A model generated the notes under the pieces. That model made no database searches and was not told the DNA's origin. It saw only the letters and a list, made by a program, of their open reading frames with translations. A DNA stretch of 20,724 nucleotides from Chara braunii (Eukaryota > Streptophyta > Charophyceae > Charales > Characeae): the NCBI GenBank assembly GCA_003427395.1, contig BFEA01000372.1:1474192-1494915 (forward strand), written 5' to 3'. This document shows, piece by piece, positions 9,346-19,359 of this stretch. The position numbers and the translations under genes are program-made. Within the stretch, counting starts at the first letter, position 1. Each line of letters opens with the position of its first letter.

Positions 9346-10279
9346 CTCCAAGGGAGTACCCTCAAACTTCACACTCATCAAGGTTCATTTCTTTCTCGTT
9401 TCTTTGTAATCTCTTTCTCATTTCCTTGTTGTTTCTATATAGGCCACTTTGAACTGTTCCTGACCCATTTGCAGTGACAGCTACACACCCAAGTTAATTT
9501 GTTGTCTGTTTGCTTGGCTGAGACCTGGCCCTATTCTTGCAATCTTAGAAATGGCCACTAGGGTATGTGGACATCTCATGCTCAAGTATGCAATGACCCG
9601 CACAGTTGCAGTCTGAGATTCACGCAGTTTTCTGAGTACTGTTGTCTGTTGATCTGATTTGCTTAAGTTTTCCGAGTCTGGGTGTGTTTGTCTATGTATG
9701 CCTGCTCTGCTCGTGAGCTAACCATGTTCTCGTGCTGTGTTTTCTTTGTCTCAAGAAGGGTATAATAGTAAATAGAAAAATTGACAGGGGTAGGACTAAA
9801 ATTGGATGCCGGACGGACTGAGAAGAACGCCGGCAGTGAAAAAGGTAAAAAGTGCAGAGATTTCCTGGCCACTGTACATGCCCCGGGTGGGACTATGCAG
9901 GCATGCGCCATCGGGCTGCCCCCCCTGCAATGTGTCTAGGGCGGCAGGGGGTATGGGGTTGTGCTGGTTGCTTCCTCTCTATCTTGAACTCTGTTACATG
10001 CTTGGCGGTGATAAGCAACTGGACTGGCGCCCCCCAGAATAGATGGGGCATTGTGTTGGGTTTGGAAAAAGAAGAAAAAGAAGAAAAAAAAAGAATACCC
10101 AGCGAAGGGGCACTCAACACACGGTCAACACACGCTCGAGTCGGCAAGGAGGATCAGAAACAAGGCCAAAGAGAGGAGTTGAGGAACTTAGCAAGGGAGG
10201 TGCAGAGTTGACAGCAGATTCAAGGGGGAGAAGGAAATCAACACCACCAATACCAAAGGAAGGAAAAAGGGGAGAAGCA
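9346..10279. other. Unassigned DNA and probable 5' leader of LINE B
   Basis: The first part (to about 9780) is AT-richer, pyrimidine-biased unique-looking sequence with no supported gene. The right part leads into LINE B. It contains an A/G tract at 10065-10095 and, after it, sequence that is probably the LINE B 5' UTR. An in-frame ATG at 10043 would add 79 residues to ORF1, but that extension is Lys/Arg-rich low-complexity sequence read from the A/G tract. Confidence 0.5.
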
Positions 10280-11195
10280 ATGGCGGCATCACCGGTAGCA
10301 TCTCCGACAGCGAATCCGCCAGCATCATACTCGCAGGCGGCGCAGAAGGCAATGAATGAAGGAGAGAAAAGGCAATTTGACCAAGGAAAACAAGTGCTAA
10401 CGAGCGTGCAATCGATACAGGCGACATCACAGGCAGCCTCATCGGGAGGAGGGGGCACATCCAAACCGCGGCCGCTCGGGCAGAGGGCTATGGAATTCCT
10501 GTTGGAAAAGACAAAAATCACTACCCCAATTAAAGTTACAAAGGAAGTAATTAAGGGGGAGGGAGGAAAGTAGGAAGAGGTGAAGTGTGGGAATACCCCG
10601 AACAAAACATATCGACGCTCAATGACCTGTACGAGAAGCATGCAGTACTTTTCAACTTTGCGGGTACGAATAGCGACCTGTCACTGAATGAAAAGAGACG
10701 CTGGGTGATGGATCTGTTGAGATTTCTACAGAGTGTGCCGGGGCGCGAACCGGAAGTATCCTATCACAAGAGAGGAAGATTCACGGTTATGATCGTGTGC
10801 GTGGACCCCACATATGCGCAATGCCTCATCACCTTGGGTGCGCTGAAGTGTTGGGGAGTAGTGGTGACGATACAAGCGTGGAAACCACCTAGACCACCAC
10901 AGACGAAAGCTTCCAGGCACCGACAGGTGATGATGAGGAGCCATTTGTGGGTGCAGTTCGATAATCTAACGGCATGCACAGTTTCGTTCAGAAAAGGCTT
11001 GCAGACGAATATCCAAATAATCCCATCATTGATTGGCTTCCAGCGAATCCGGACTTTTTGGCCCCTAACCACGATTCAAAGGTAGCATGTCTGGAGGTTA
11101 CTTCTGGGGCACCACCGAAATTCCCCGAGCAATGGATCTTCCGGAAGAGCGGCGAGCGTCTCACCATCTTTGTATCAATGAAAACCAACCCCTTC

Positions 11196-11237
11196 TGCTT
11201 TAAATGTAGGGGAAGAGGGCATTTCGGGGCAAACTGT
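11196..11237 (+). other. Intact CCHC zinc knuckle of LINE B ORF1
   Basis: CFKCRGRGHFGANC fits C-x2-C-x4-H-x4-C exactly. This class of knuckle binds single-stranded nucleic acid in gag and LINE ORF1 proteins. It lies after the IIDWLPANPDFLAP block, the same order as in LINE A, where the knuckle is decayed. Confidence 0.92.
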
Positions 11238-12015
11238 CCACAGGCAGGGGTGACCAACAAGCAGGTGCCTCTCAGGCAATCCATGCTGGCGGAATGCGAC
11301 AACAAGCCAGGGGTATGGTACATCAACTCAGCCCAATACAGGGGGTGGATCTTTGACGATAATCTAGAAACCCCAAGTGGGTTTGGGTCCTCAAGGGCAC
11401 ACCGACCCTAAAGCCGGATGTCTACCCACCTTACGAAAGCAGGTGGAGACAGACAGGCTCCAAACGAATAGAGGACAAGGACACCGGCTTCTTGGTCAAA
11501 CCAATGATTGAAGACTCGATGGTTCTAGATGACAAACAAAGACTCGCTACAATGGAGGAACTGCACCAAGTCGGGAAGACAACGAAGCAGGTGTTCATTG
11601 AAAACCGTAGGGCTAGATAGAAAGCAGGGGAGAACGGTGCAGAGAGCCAACTCATCAAGATGCAGAGGACCAAGGAGACAATATGGAGTGCGAAAGCGGG
11701 GAACGGGACCCCACCACGAGTTCTTCACTGAAGAGGAAGGGGACCGCATTGGGAACGGAGGAGGACACTCAGGTGGAACAGCCGGGCAAGAGAGCACAAG
11801 AAGGATCTACCAGCCATGGGACAGATGGGAGCCAGACACCAAAACTGTCTCAGCAACAGTCAAGAGGGGAGGGGAGCAGCCCAGAAGGGGAATCCATGGA
11901 GATATCACAGGAAGAAACCCCGACTGGCAACCAATCTTCAGCCAGAGAGGTTGGACAACGCCTCATGAGGGGTCGGGCGAATCTGACAGAAGAAGAGATT
12001 AAACAAGTTGAGTAA

Positions 12016-12063
12016 GACCAAGGGGAGGACCAAGGGGAGGACCAAGGGGAGGACCAAGGGGAC
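12016..12063 (+). repeat. Four 12-bp tandem repeats inside LINE B ORF1
   Basis: GACCAAGGGGAG is repeated four times in a row, the last unit ending in C. In the ORF1 frame it encodes Asp-Gln-Gly-Glu units (the last one Asp-Gln-Gly-Asp) at the start of an acidic stretch. The repeats begin directly after the TAA at 12013-12015. LINE A has an acidic stretch here but no such repeat that I can see. Confidence 0.9.
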
Positions 12064-13129
12064 AAAGGCATGGGAGGCAAGGAGGATGACACAGATGCAT
12101 CATCAGAGGAAGAGGACTGGGAAGAAGAGAAGGAAGAAACGTTAGAATAGTGGACACAAATAGTGGAGGCACTGGAGTGGGGGAGACATATAGAATGTGA
12201 GGTCAGGCTGGCACATCACAAGCATCTACGTAATCTGCAGAAAGCTACACAAGCAGCAGACGACATCACTTCCGAAAACAGGTACTAGTTGCTGAAGCGG
12301 GAGCGGGAGATAAATGAGTTTTATGCAACACAATACGCATGTAAGGCCAAGACAGAAAAAAACGAAGTGCTCATTCGGGAGGGAGAATACCGGAAGAAAT
12401 TTCACTGGCCATCGACATACCAGCACCGAGAGATGAAACGCAGCAGCAAGAAGCGCAAGGGGAGGGCCGAAGAGGAACACGACAACACAACACAACAAGG
12501 ACAAGGGTCACAAGAATCGCAGGAGTCCCAAGCCCAACCAAGGGGGGATGATCAGATGGACGAGGGGGAAGGAAGGGAAGTGGAGAGGGAAGAGGAAGCG
12601 ATGGAGGAATTGCAGAGACAGGCGGCGATCATAGAGGCTCAAGTTAACACGCTGAAAGACCAAACCAGGGAATTTGAGGATGCAACGATAAATCTTCATA
12701 AAATTGTCCACGGACACCAAAAGGAAATTGAAGCGGTAGCGAGACTTGAAGCGAAAAACGGGACAAGAAGGAGGGTGCTCCTTCCTTGCCGCTGGAATGG
12801 CAAGCACGCAGACTGGGAGGTGGCAATTCATCAGTCTCTTCAACTCATCACGGCGGAGGTCAGCGCCTGTTCACGCAAAGATCTGCATGACCTCATATGG
12901 ATGCCATGGCAGGTAGTGGAAACAATTCCCTACGGCCTACTAGGGGGAGAAGTATCAGAATGGGCAGCAAGAAGCGCAGCCATAGCAGTGGAATTGGACG
13001 CATTTGCATGGAAGCCGGAGTACTTGGAGAAGAGGATTGAACCAAAGGCGACTAGGATAGATTTGGAGCCTCACGGCTCCTGAGCGAGTACAGGGATGCT
13101 AAAGGTCAGTAGAAGCGGATTAACCTCTT

Positions 13130-13990
13130 ATGGAGCAACGGGCGGAAGAGAGGCAAGGGAAGAAGGCTAGGACACAACAGGTAAGAAACCGCACTCCGCA
13201 ACTAAGAATCACGTCATGGAATGTGAATGGGTTGACACAAGCTTTGGACAATCAAGACAAATGGGGAAACATCACAACGCATGCACGGTGGTTTGAAGCA
13301 GATGCCCCCGACTTCCTATGTTTACAAGAAACGCACCTACCAGCAACTCTGGAACATCAACAGACACAGAGCAGACTCCTACAGAAGTTGAGATGGTCCA
13401 AAATGTCAGTCTGGGCACTAGGGGGGAGACCCCACTCGGCAGGTGTGGCAATACTACAGAATGGGAGGGCAGCAACTGAAAAAAAGATTGCAGTAAGGGA
13501 CACTCAAGCAGATACAACAGAAGGAAGGCGGGCAAAAATAGACTTTACGTTCCAAGAGGAGGATTATACACTACTGACGGTCTATGGTCCAAATGGGTCT
13601 CAGCAGAGACTGCAGATGATAGAAAAAATAGAGAATACACTTGAACTGGATAGGCACCTCATTATAGTAGGGGATTGGAACGCCGCTCTCGACCCCAGTA
13701 TGGACCACATGTCAGGAATAGGCAGACAACGGGAAGGGGGAGCAGGAGAGGAGGCATGGGTAATACATAATATGATGGTGGGTAGAGAATTGATAGACCC
13801 TTATAGACTGTTTTTTTCCGGAGGAGAAACAGTTCACCTACTATAAGAGAAATCGTAGCCAGCACGTGTCGGCCTCCTGTATAGACTACTTCCTAATTTC
13901 CCTGGGCCTAACATGAATGATTCATAAAGTAGGGATTGGGGGCCTGCCTTACGCGACTGGATTAGACCACAAGCCCATATTCCTACACAT
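13130..13990 (+). other. APE-type endonuclease domain of LINE B, visible catalytic residues kept
   Basis: SWNVNGL (Asn31), LCLQETHL (Glu67), GDWNAALDP (residues 181-189), CIDYFLIS and GLDHKPIF match the exonuclease-endonuclease-phosphatase family in order. After residue 229 the reading moves to the next frame at seven consecutive T bases; with six T bases the frame would continue without a gap. A TGA at 13914-13916 then separates CIDYFLIS from GLDHKPI. The visible Asn, Glu and Asp-His residues are intact, unlike LINE A. The R of the usual R-I-D is Cys here. Confidence 0.87.
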
Positions 13991-14639
13991 AATCACTGAC
14001 AAGCAGGTCGAGCGGGGGAAGAGTTTCTTTAAGATAAATAATTCGCTACTCCAAACTTCAGAGATGAGACAAGCGCTAGCAAAGACCTGTATGAAGCACA
14101 GACCTGAGGAACAGAGCTTCCCAGACCTCCTTAACGAGCTAACAACAGCCTCAGCAGCGGTAGCCAGACAGATGGCAGCCAAACGAAAGAGAAGGGAGCA
14201 GGAGCTAGAACAAGCAGTTAGAATAGCAGAAAGGAACCTGACCAGAAGCCCCATAATGGTCATGTACGAAAGAACTCTGGAAGCAGCGAGGAACGAGCTA
14301 GGAGATTGGGAGAGATGGAGAACGCGAGGACTGCAATTGCGGGCTAGGGTTAGGGAATGGGAAGAGGGAGAAGGAATGACCAAGTACTTCTTCCATAAAA
14401 TCAAGACCGACAGGAGGAACACCCTCATAGAGCAACAGCAAGGACATCAAGGCATCACGTCAACAGCAGAGGGAATGGTGGAATTATCAGACGATTTTTA
14501 CAAAAACCTGTATACCTCAAGAGAGTTTGAGCACCCTCCACAACAAGTAGCTAACGCAAGGGAAAAATTCCTAAGCTACCTAGAACCAACAGTTCCCAAC
14601 ATACAGGCAGCAATGTTAGACGCCCCACTCTCACTGGTA

Positions 14640-15620
14640 GAGCTAGAAGAAGCCCTTAAGTCCATGGTTCCTAACAAGACACCAGGTAAGGATGGTCTGA
14701 CCAGGGAGTTTTGGTTGGAGTTTTGGTCGATCCTAGGGGACGAATATGAAGCATTTTTAGAACAGGCATGGCAGGAAGAGGGTTTGGGGCAGGACCTAGC
14801 TACAGGAATAGTCACACTCCTCTATAAAAAAGGAGATCCGAAGGATATACGGAACTACAGACCGAAAACTCTTCTAACCTTGACGCACAAGATAGTGGCC
14901 AAAGCATTAGCGAATAGGCTCAGACGAGTGACAACAGGATGCTTTCATTTGGATCAAACTGGCTTCATACCGGGAAGATTTATCTTGGACAATGTCATGA
15001 CTCTGTCAGAGTCGGTATGATATATTAAGGACAAAAGAATAAACGCAGCAATCCTCTTCTTTGATTTTAAAAAGGCCTAAGATCAAGTGAATTGGGTTTT
15101 CCTTCAACAGTGTATGGAGAGGATGGGGGTAGGACCCAACTTCCGAAAGTGGATCAGAGTTCTATACAATGATGCTCATGGACAAGTCCAAGTGAACGGC
15201 CACCTTTCAGCGAGATACATGATGTCGCGCTCGGTCAGACAGGGGGATCCCCTAGAAGCTCCCATTTTCTTGTTCATCATGCAGGTTGTCGCCTCCTTCT
15301 TGAGGAAGGATCCCTCGATACAGCGTTTGATTACGGAACCGGATCAGCAGGGAAGGCAAGTGCAGTTCCCTACTACATTGATGTTTGTGGATGACCTGAC
15401 TGTGCTGATCAGAGCATTTGATTCCTCCTTCCAAGCGTTAACAAGAGTCATGGACGCCTTCCAACTAGCTTCTGAAATGAAAATTAACTGGCCAAAGACC
15501 GTGGGCTGGTGGCTGACAACCGAGGAATGAGAGGGTTTAGACCCTGCCATTAACCTGGAAGGATTACAATGGACCATAGCACAAGCCCCGCTAAGATACC
15601 TGGGAATTAAGATAACGGAA
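14640..15620 (+). other. Reverse transcriptase domain of LINE B
   Basis: Motifs in order: PNKTPGKDGLTREFW, VTLLYKKGDPKDIRNYRP, QTGFIPGRFI, FFDFKKA (catalytic Asp present), SRSVRQGDPLEAP, FVDDLTVLI (both Asp present, codons 15390-15395) and RYLGIKI. Stops at 15018 and 15078 flank the FFDF motif; the second replaces the residue after Ala where RT families usually have Tyr. A further stop at 15528 follows GWWL. Where most LINE RTs read YRPIS this copy reads YRPKT, a possible decay change. Confidence 0.9.
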
Positions 15621-16979
15621 ACAGACCCGCATCACTCCATGGCAACTGAACTCATGACCAGGATCCTAGCAAAGTTGGGGGCATGGTCAGCGATCTATAC
15701 CTCAACGTTTGGGAGAGCGCTCATCTCAAATGCATCCATCTTCTCAATGATGTGGTACGCAGGGACAATCTGGAGCCCCCCAGCTCAAACGACAACAACA
15801 CTACGAAGAAAAGTTTCAGCGTACCTGTGGACCTCGGATCCCAACAAGCCTAATTTCATTTCTAAAGTGGCATGGAAGCATGTTACAAAGCCGAAGGAAC
15901 AAGGAGGCCTAGGCATAATAGATCCAGACCAGCAGCTCAAAGCTCTGCAAACAAAATGGGTAGTCAAACTGATCACCCATCAAAAACTACCATGGGTGCC
16001 ACTGGCCCTCGACAGAATCAAACAAATGGCGAAGTACACTACACCAGCCAACATGTCAGGGCTCTTCTGGCTGATGTGCAGCAGCTGGGCCAAAGTAGGG
16101 AGAGGCCCAAGGGATCAGACAAGTAAAGAGCACGGAACCAGACCGGACACCTACTGGCAACAGCTACTGAAATTATGGAAGGAAATTTTCCCCGCCGAAG
16201 TTAGAGAGCCACGTTCTCGTGAGGAGGTTCTTCGCCAGCCCCTATTCTGTAACCCAGCCATAAAGGACAGACAGGGTAAGCCCCTTACTCTCACACAAAA
16301 GGACACAAAATGGGGCACGTGGGTAGAACACGAAGTCTGGCAGATCAAACATCTTTGGGCAAAGGATAGGCAACAATGGAAGACGGCTAGGGATCTCAGA
16401 GCAGAATTGAAAGGATGCCACAGACTAACCGAGAATCTCAATGACATACTCATATCCATACCGCAGGAGTGGGTAGCCATGTTGAAAAGGAATACGCAAT
16501 GGGGACAAGGCGGACTGGGTGACATGGAAACAAGAAGGGGAACCTACCGAAGCATTCCACATCTGGAGTCAAGAACCAGCCAAAAGGAGTGGTTGAACGC
16601 AAACGTGTACAACACCATGAACCCAAGAAGCACCACCAGTCTCTTGGACCAGGACTCCAAGACTCCGGTCACCATCCAGGTGCAACACATACAAAAAGTA
16701 AGAGCAGCGAAGATGGAGGATTTCACGATTTTTAGCCCAACCACTCCAGTAGAAGAGTTAGAAGTTGACCCGGTGGAATGGCGTGGAATCTCAAAGGAGG
16801 GAGGTTGAGAATTTCCAGAAGAATCAGCATACTTAAGTACACTACGCGAATTGGTTATCAACTGAGAAGGCGGCACCACCCTCTGAAGACCGTACTCACG
16901 AAGCGGTGGGAGAACAGAGTGGGAGTTTCCCCGGAGCAGTTACCAACAATACCATGGACAACGATCAATAGGATCAGAC

Positions 16980-17180
16980 TTGGCCGGGTCAGAAGCTTGC
17001 AGTGGCTAATTGCCCACGTAGCCCTGCCGGTAAACGCTTGGCTAAATGAAAAAAGAAGTCGAGCAAGAAGGGACCCCTCCAGCGCCTTGTGTTCAGTTTG
17101 CCAGCAGGGCTTAGTGGAAACAATGGAGCACAGCCTGCTGACATGCCCAAAGGCAGAGAGTCTATGGGAAATAGCCAGAA
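16980..17180 (+). other. zf-RVT-like C-terminal zinc motif of LINE B ORF2
   Basis: Cys and His ligands form C-x2-C-x9-H-x4-C at 17090-17146 (CSVCQQG then EHSLLTCP, followed by AESLWE). Preceding it is WLIAHVALPVNAWLNEK. This matches the usual layout of the zinc-binding region at the end of plant LINE reverse transcriptases (zf-RVT), which is thought to bind nucleic acid. Downstream, VWTIWKRR sits in another frame, showing a frameshift near 17280. Confidence 0.82.
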
Positions 17181-17552
17181 CCCTCAGGAAGCAGATGACG
17201 CAGAAACCTTTCCCGCAAGCAAAAGAGACCTTGCTTTTGGGACACAACTGCCTTAGGGAGTGGCCAATCTTCGAGAAGCAGACAGTACACAGTATGGACA
17301 ATCTGGAAAAGACGCTGTCAGGTTACAATAGGGAAGAGGTCGATGCATGAACAGGAAGCAAGGGAGATCCTCATAAACCTAATGGAGACAGAGGTTTGGG
17401 CACAGTGGAAAAGAACACAGCGGCAGATGAGGCAGCAACCGGACCAAGCGCAGGACCTGAAAGATAGATTTGACCGTAGAACCCTAGGGAATGGTAAAGT
17501 AGCAACAATCCAGGCCACAGGCCTTGTTTTTTCGTGGAGACAGAGAGGGTGA

Positions 17553-17906
17553 GAAGGCCGTCGCAGGGGGAATGAGGCTAGCAATAGTAGGGTTTAGGGT
17601 TTAAGGTAAGGACCAGGTAGAAAGAACGGTGCAAGGAGAAGTTAGACAGAGGAGAACTTAGGGGCGATTTGAAGGGTGAAACGGGGACTTAGATAGAGCT
17701 TGTTTCCTTTATTACTATTTGTCGGTTGTTAATCCAGTTTCCATTTTTCAGGAATAGCATGTGGACAGATAGAAGGTAGGAGCACAGGGACCACCCTGCA
17801 ATACTAGCCTAATCTGGGTAATGGCCCCAGTCATCCGGGTTGAGATGTGGAGGGGTTCCCGGCCTCCTTTTGCTCTTTATATAATGAAACGTGCTATTTT
17901 TTTGGG
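17553..17906 (+). other. 3' UTR of LINE B
   Basis: No coding potential. It contains AGGGTTTAGGGTTT at 17589-17602 (two units of the plant telomere motif, probably chance). It ends with a GGGTTCCCGGCCTCC-like segment and CTTTATATAATGAAA just before the poly(A). Confidence 0.7.
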
Positions 17907-17956
17907 AAAAAAAAAAAAAAAAGAAAGAAAGAAAGAAAGAAAGAAAAGAAAAAGAA
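17907..17956 (+). repeat. Poly(A) and (GAAA)n tail of LINE B
   Basis: Sixteen A bases at 17907-17922, then GAAA units and A/G sequence to about 17956. This is a typical 3' end for a reverse-transcribed insertion, later expanded as a microsatellite. It fixes the plus-strand 3' end of LINE B. Confidence 0.9.
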
Positions 17957-19126
17957 TTTGCAGCCAGGGTCGACACAAATTTCGATTTCTGTCTGTTGCC
18001 GAGTGCTGCCAAGCCACGGATGAGGGATAGTAGCAGTCAATGGTGTGCCATGCCATAGCGAATAGGAGAGAGAAGATGCTAGGAGAGAGGGAAAGAAGGC
18101 CTTTAGAGAGGGAAGTGAACGGTTTTCACCTTTACGGTAGCAGATGCAGCACCCAGGGCTCGATCCCTAGACCCCTCACCCATGTACAGTACCCGTGTAC
18201 CCCGTGTGTGTTTGAACCAGCGACCTGTGTTTTGGAAGTCGTATGTCTAGCTGTTGCATATAGTACGGTCGTCGGGTCTTGAGCCGTAAGTCTGTGTCTT
18301 AGGAGTCTTAGCAGTGGTCTAGGTCGTAGCTGCTACAGTCTTGAAAGGTCAAGTCTACAGCCTTCCGGAACTTCCGGAAGTGGCCTTGCATGAGTCTAGG
18401 AGACAGTCCGCTTCTTAGTCAGCAGAGGGCAGTCCTAGCACAGTCAGCAAAGGGCAGTCCTAGGCCTACCTGTCCTAGTCAGCGGTACCTCAGTCCCAGT
18501 CGCACTTTGTCTAGTCAGCAAGTACCATGTGGGACTGTGTGCACCCCGGGCCCAGAGAACGAGGGCAGACCAGCGGCGATCCGAAGAATAAATAAAGAGG
18601 CAGCGTCAAGTCAAACATTCATTCTGCCTGTAAGCCGTGCGGAAGCGCTGTCTGTGTGGCTTGTGTACGGAGGTCTGCAGGTGCCCGAGGAAGGAGAGCG
18701 CTAAGAGGAGGAAGACGCAGCCATAGCCGCTCGTTGTTACTTGAGGTAGAAGAAGGCAGCCATAGATGGCGTACGTTAGTAGCAGAGGGTTAGTCTGTGT
18801 GTGCGTCAGTGAGCTGTGTGCGTGTGTGTGGGACATCCAGGGAGATCCAGATTTGCGTGTGTGCGAATAAGTTGCTGGAAATACAGTTGATCGGGGGAGA
18901 ATATTTGTCTGGTGCATGGGTGCCATAGCCGATCGAGACAAGTTTGAATCTGAACAGTGTTCTTGGCCACGTTATCTCTGAGCTTTGTGTGGGCGCCATA
19001 GCGCCAGTGTGATTGCTGTCTGTTTGCATGCATGCCAAGTATCGACGAAGACAAGTCTGATTGCAGAAGCAAAGACATTCATGTTAGCCTCCCTCCTCTT
19101 TTTGGAGTCTTCTTCTTTAGGCAGCT
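17957..19126. other. Unassigned DNA right of LINE B, with short repeats
   Basis: No gene is supported. Seen: a GGCTCGATCCC B-box-like site at 18155 and a TTTGAACCAGCGACCT site near 18208 that is B-box-like on the minus strand; CTTCCGGAACTTCCGGAAG at 18362-18380; overlapping AATAAA signals at 18587-18596; a GT-rich stretch around 18796-18833; and repeated GCCATAG words. Reading frames are short and without known motifs. Confidence 0.5.
18417..18463 (+). repeat. Two direct copies of a 22-nt unit, 25-bp period
   Basis: AGTCAGCAGAGGGCAGTCC at 18417 recurs at 18442 with one mismatch, both followed by TAG. The shorter word AGTCAGC appears twice more between 18470 and 18520. No function can be assigned. 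Confidence 0.8.
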
Positions 19127-19359
19127 ATGGCTGCCAGCCAACAGGTAAGCTTCCTCTTCCTTCTTCTTGCAAACCCTTCTTCAATTGTTACCCCTCCTTC
19201 CAATCTCCACCACAGACACTCCTCTGTGGCATGCAGGGGTGCCACACGGGCCTTCAAGGCCAGGCATTGAACCAGAGCAGGGCCTTGGACCGCATGCACT
19301 ATCCTTTTGCACGACTTCAGGAACACATTGTTCTTTTGGCCTCATGGAGGCCCTGGTAG
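19127..19359 (+). other. Weak candidate first exon with splice donor
   Basis: ATGGCTGCCAGCCAACAG at 19127-19144 is followed by GTAAGC, a strong consensus 5' splice site. A pyrimidine-rich stretch then runs to CCACCACAG ending at 19215, which could be an acceptor. Joining the two would keep a frame open to 19359, giving a short protein with no motif I recognise. It could equally be chance in a pyrimidine-rich region. Confidence 0.15.

Larger units (their letters stand above)
10280..13083 (+). pseudogene. LINE B ORF1 pseudogene (gag-like, zinc-knuckle protein)
   Basis: The likely start is the ATG at 10280 (MAASPVASPTANPP), the counterpart of the LINE A ORF1 start. Segments: 10280 to about 10560 (Ala/Ser/Gln-rich, ending near FLLEKTKI); about 10560-10970 (VWEYPEQNISTLNDLY to LWVQFDN); about 10970-11371 (HSFVQKRLADEYP, IIDWLPANPDFLAP, knuckle, GVWYINSAQYRGWIFDD); about 11372-11690 (WVWVLKGTPTLKPDVYPP, with TAG at 11618); and about 11690-13083 with stops at 12013, 12148 and 12286. 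The four frame changes are all of the same sense (each fits one lost base); one falls at a CCCC run at 11371-11374. After the knuckle comes a charged, probably coiled-coil region (LLKREREINEFYA) and a C-terminal region (LPCRWNGKHADWEVAIH, WQVVETIPYGLL) also present in LINE A. About 935 codons. Expected role: binding element RNA in an RNP. Confidence 0.83.
13130..17552 (+). pseudogene. LINE B ORF2 pseudogene (endonuclease, RT, zinc motif)
   Basis: The start ATG at 13130 (MEQRAEERQGKKART) precedes SWNVNGL by 28 residues, as in LINE A. Breaks: a +1 shift at the T7 run 13811-13817; stops at 13914, 15018, 15078, 15528, 16806 and 16863; a frame change soon after 16863; and another near 17280, just before the VWTIWKRR segment. 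Order: endonuclease (13130-13990), linker, RT (about 14640-15620, FVDD at 15384-15395), thumb and connection (to about 16860), zf-RVT-like zinc motif (17090-17146) and a short tail ending at 17552. From 13914 to 16806 the frame is constant apart from stops. About 1,470 codons in all. Expected role: target-site nicking and reverse transcription in cis. This copy cannot make the full protein. Confidence 0.9.
10097..17956 (+). mobile_element. LINE B: near full-length, inactive plant-type non-LTR retrotransposon
   Basis: Complete in layout: 5' leader, ORF1 (10280-13083), a 46-nt spacer, ORF2 (13130-17552), a 3' UTR of about 350 bp and a poly(A)/(GAAA)n tail at 17907-17956. ORF1 has a CCHC knuckle; ORF2 has endonuclease, RT and a C-terminal zinc motif; no RNase H or integrase region is seen, and there are no LTRs. 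It is broken by several stops and frameshifts, yet the zinc ligands and the catalytic residues I can place are kept. The left boundary is uncertain: it could begin after the A/G tract near 10096, or as far left as 9475 if an 8-bp match flanking the element is a target-site duplication. Confidence 0.9.

Noticed and set aside
10043-10279. Upstream ATG extending LINE B ORF1 by 79 residues
   Set aside because: The extension is low-complexity basic sequence from an A/G tract; the start at 10280 matches the position of the LINE A start.
13130-17552. Group II intron or LTR-retrotransposon RT as an alternative
   Set aside because: An APE endonuclease lies upstream of the RT, a zf-RVT-like motif lies downstream, and a poly(A) tail ends the element. 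No protease, integrase, LTR or intron RNA domain is visible.
17589-17602. Two units of plant-type telomere repeat (TTTAGGG)
   Set aside because: Two units inside a LINE 3' UTR are too few to imply an interstitial telomere.
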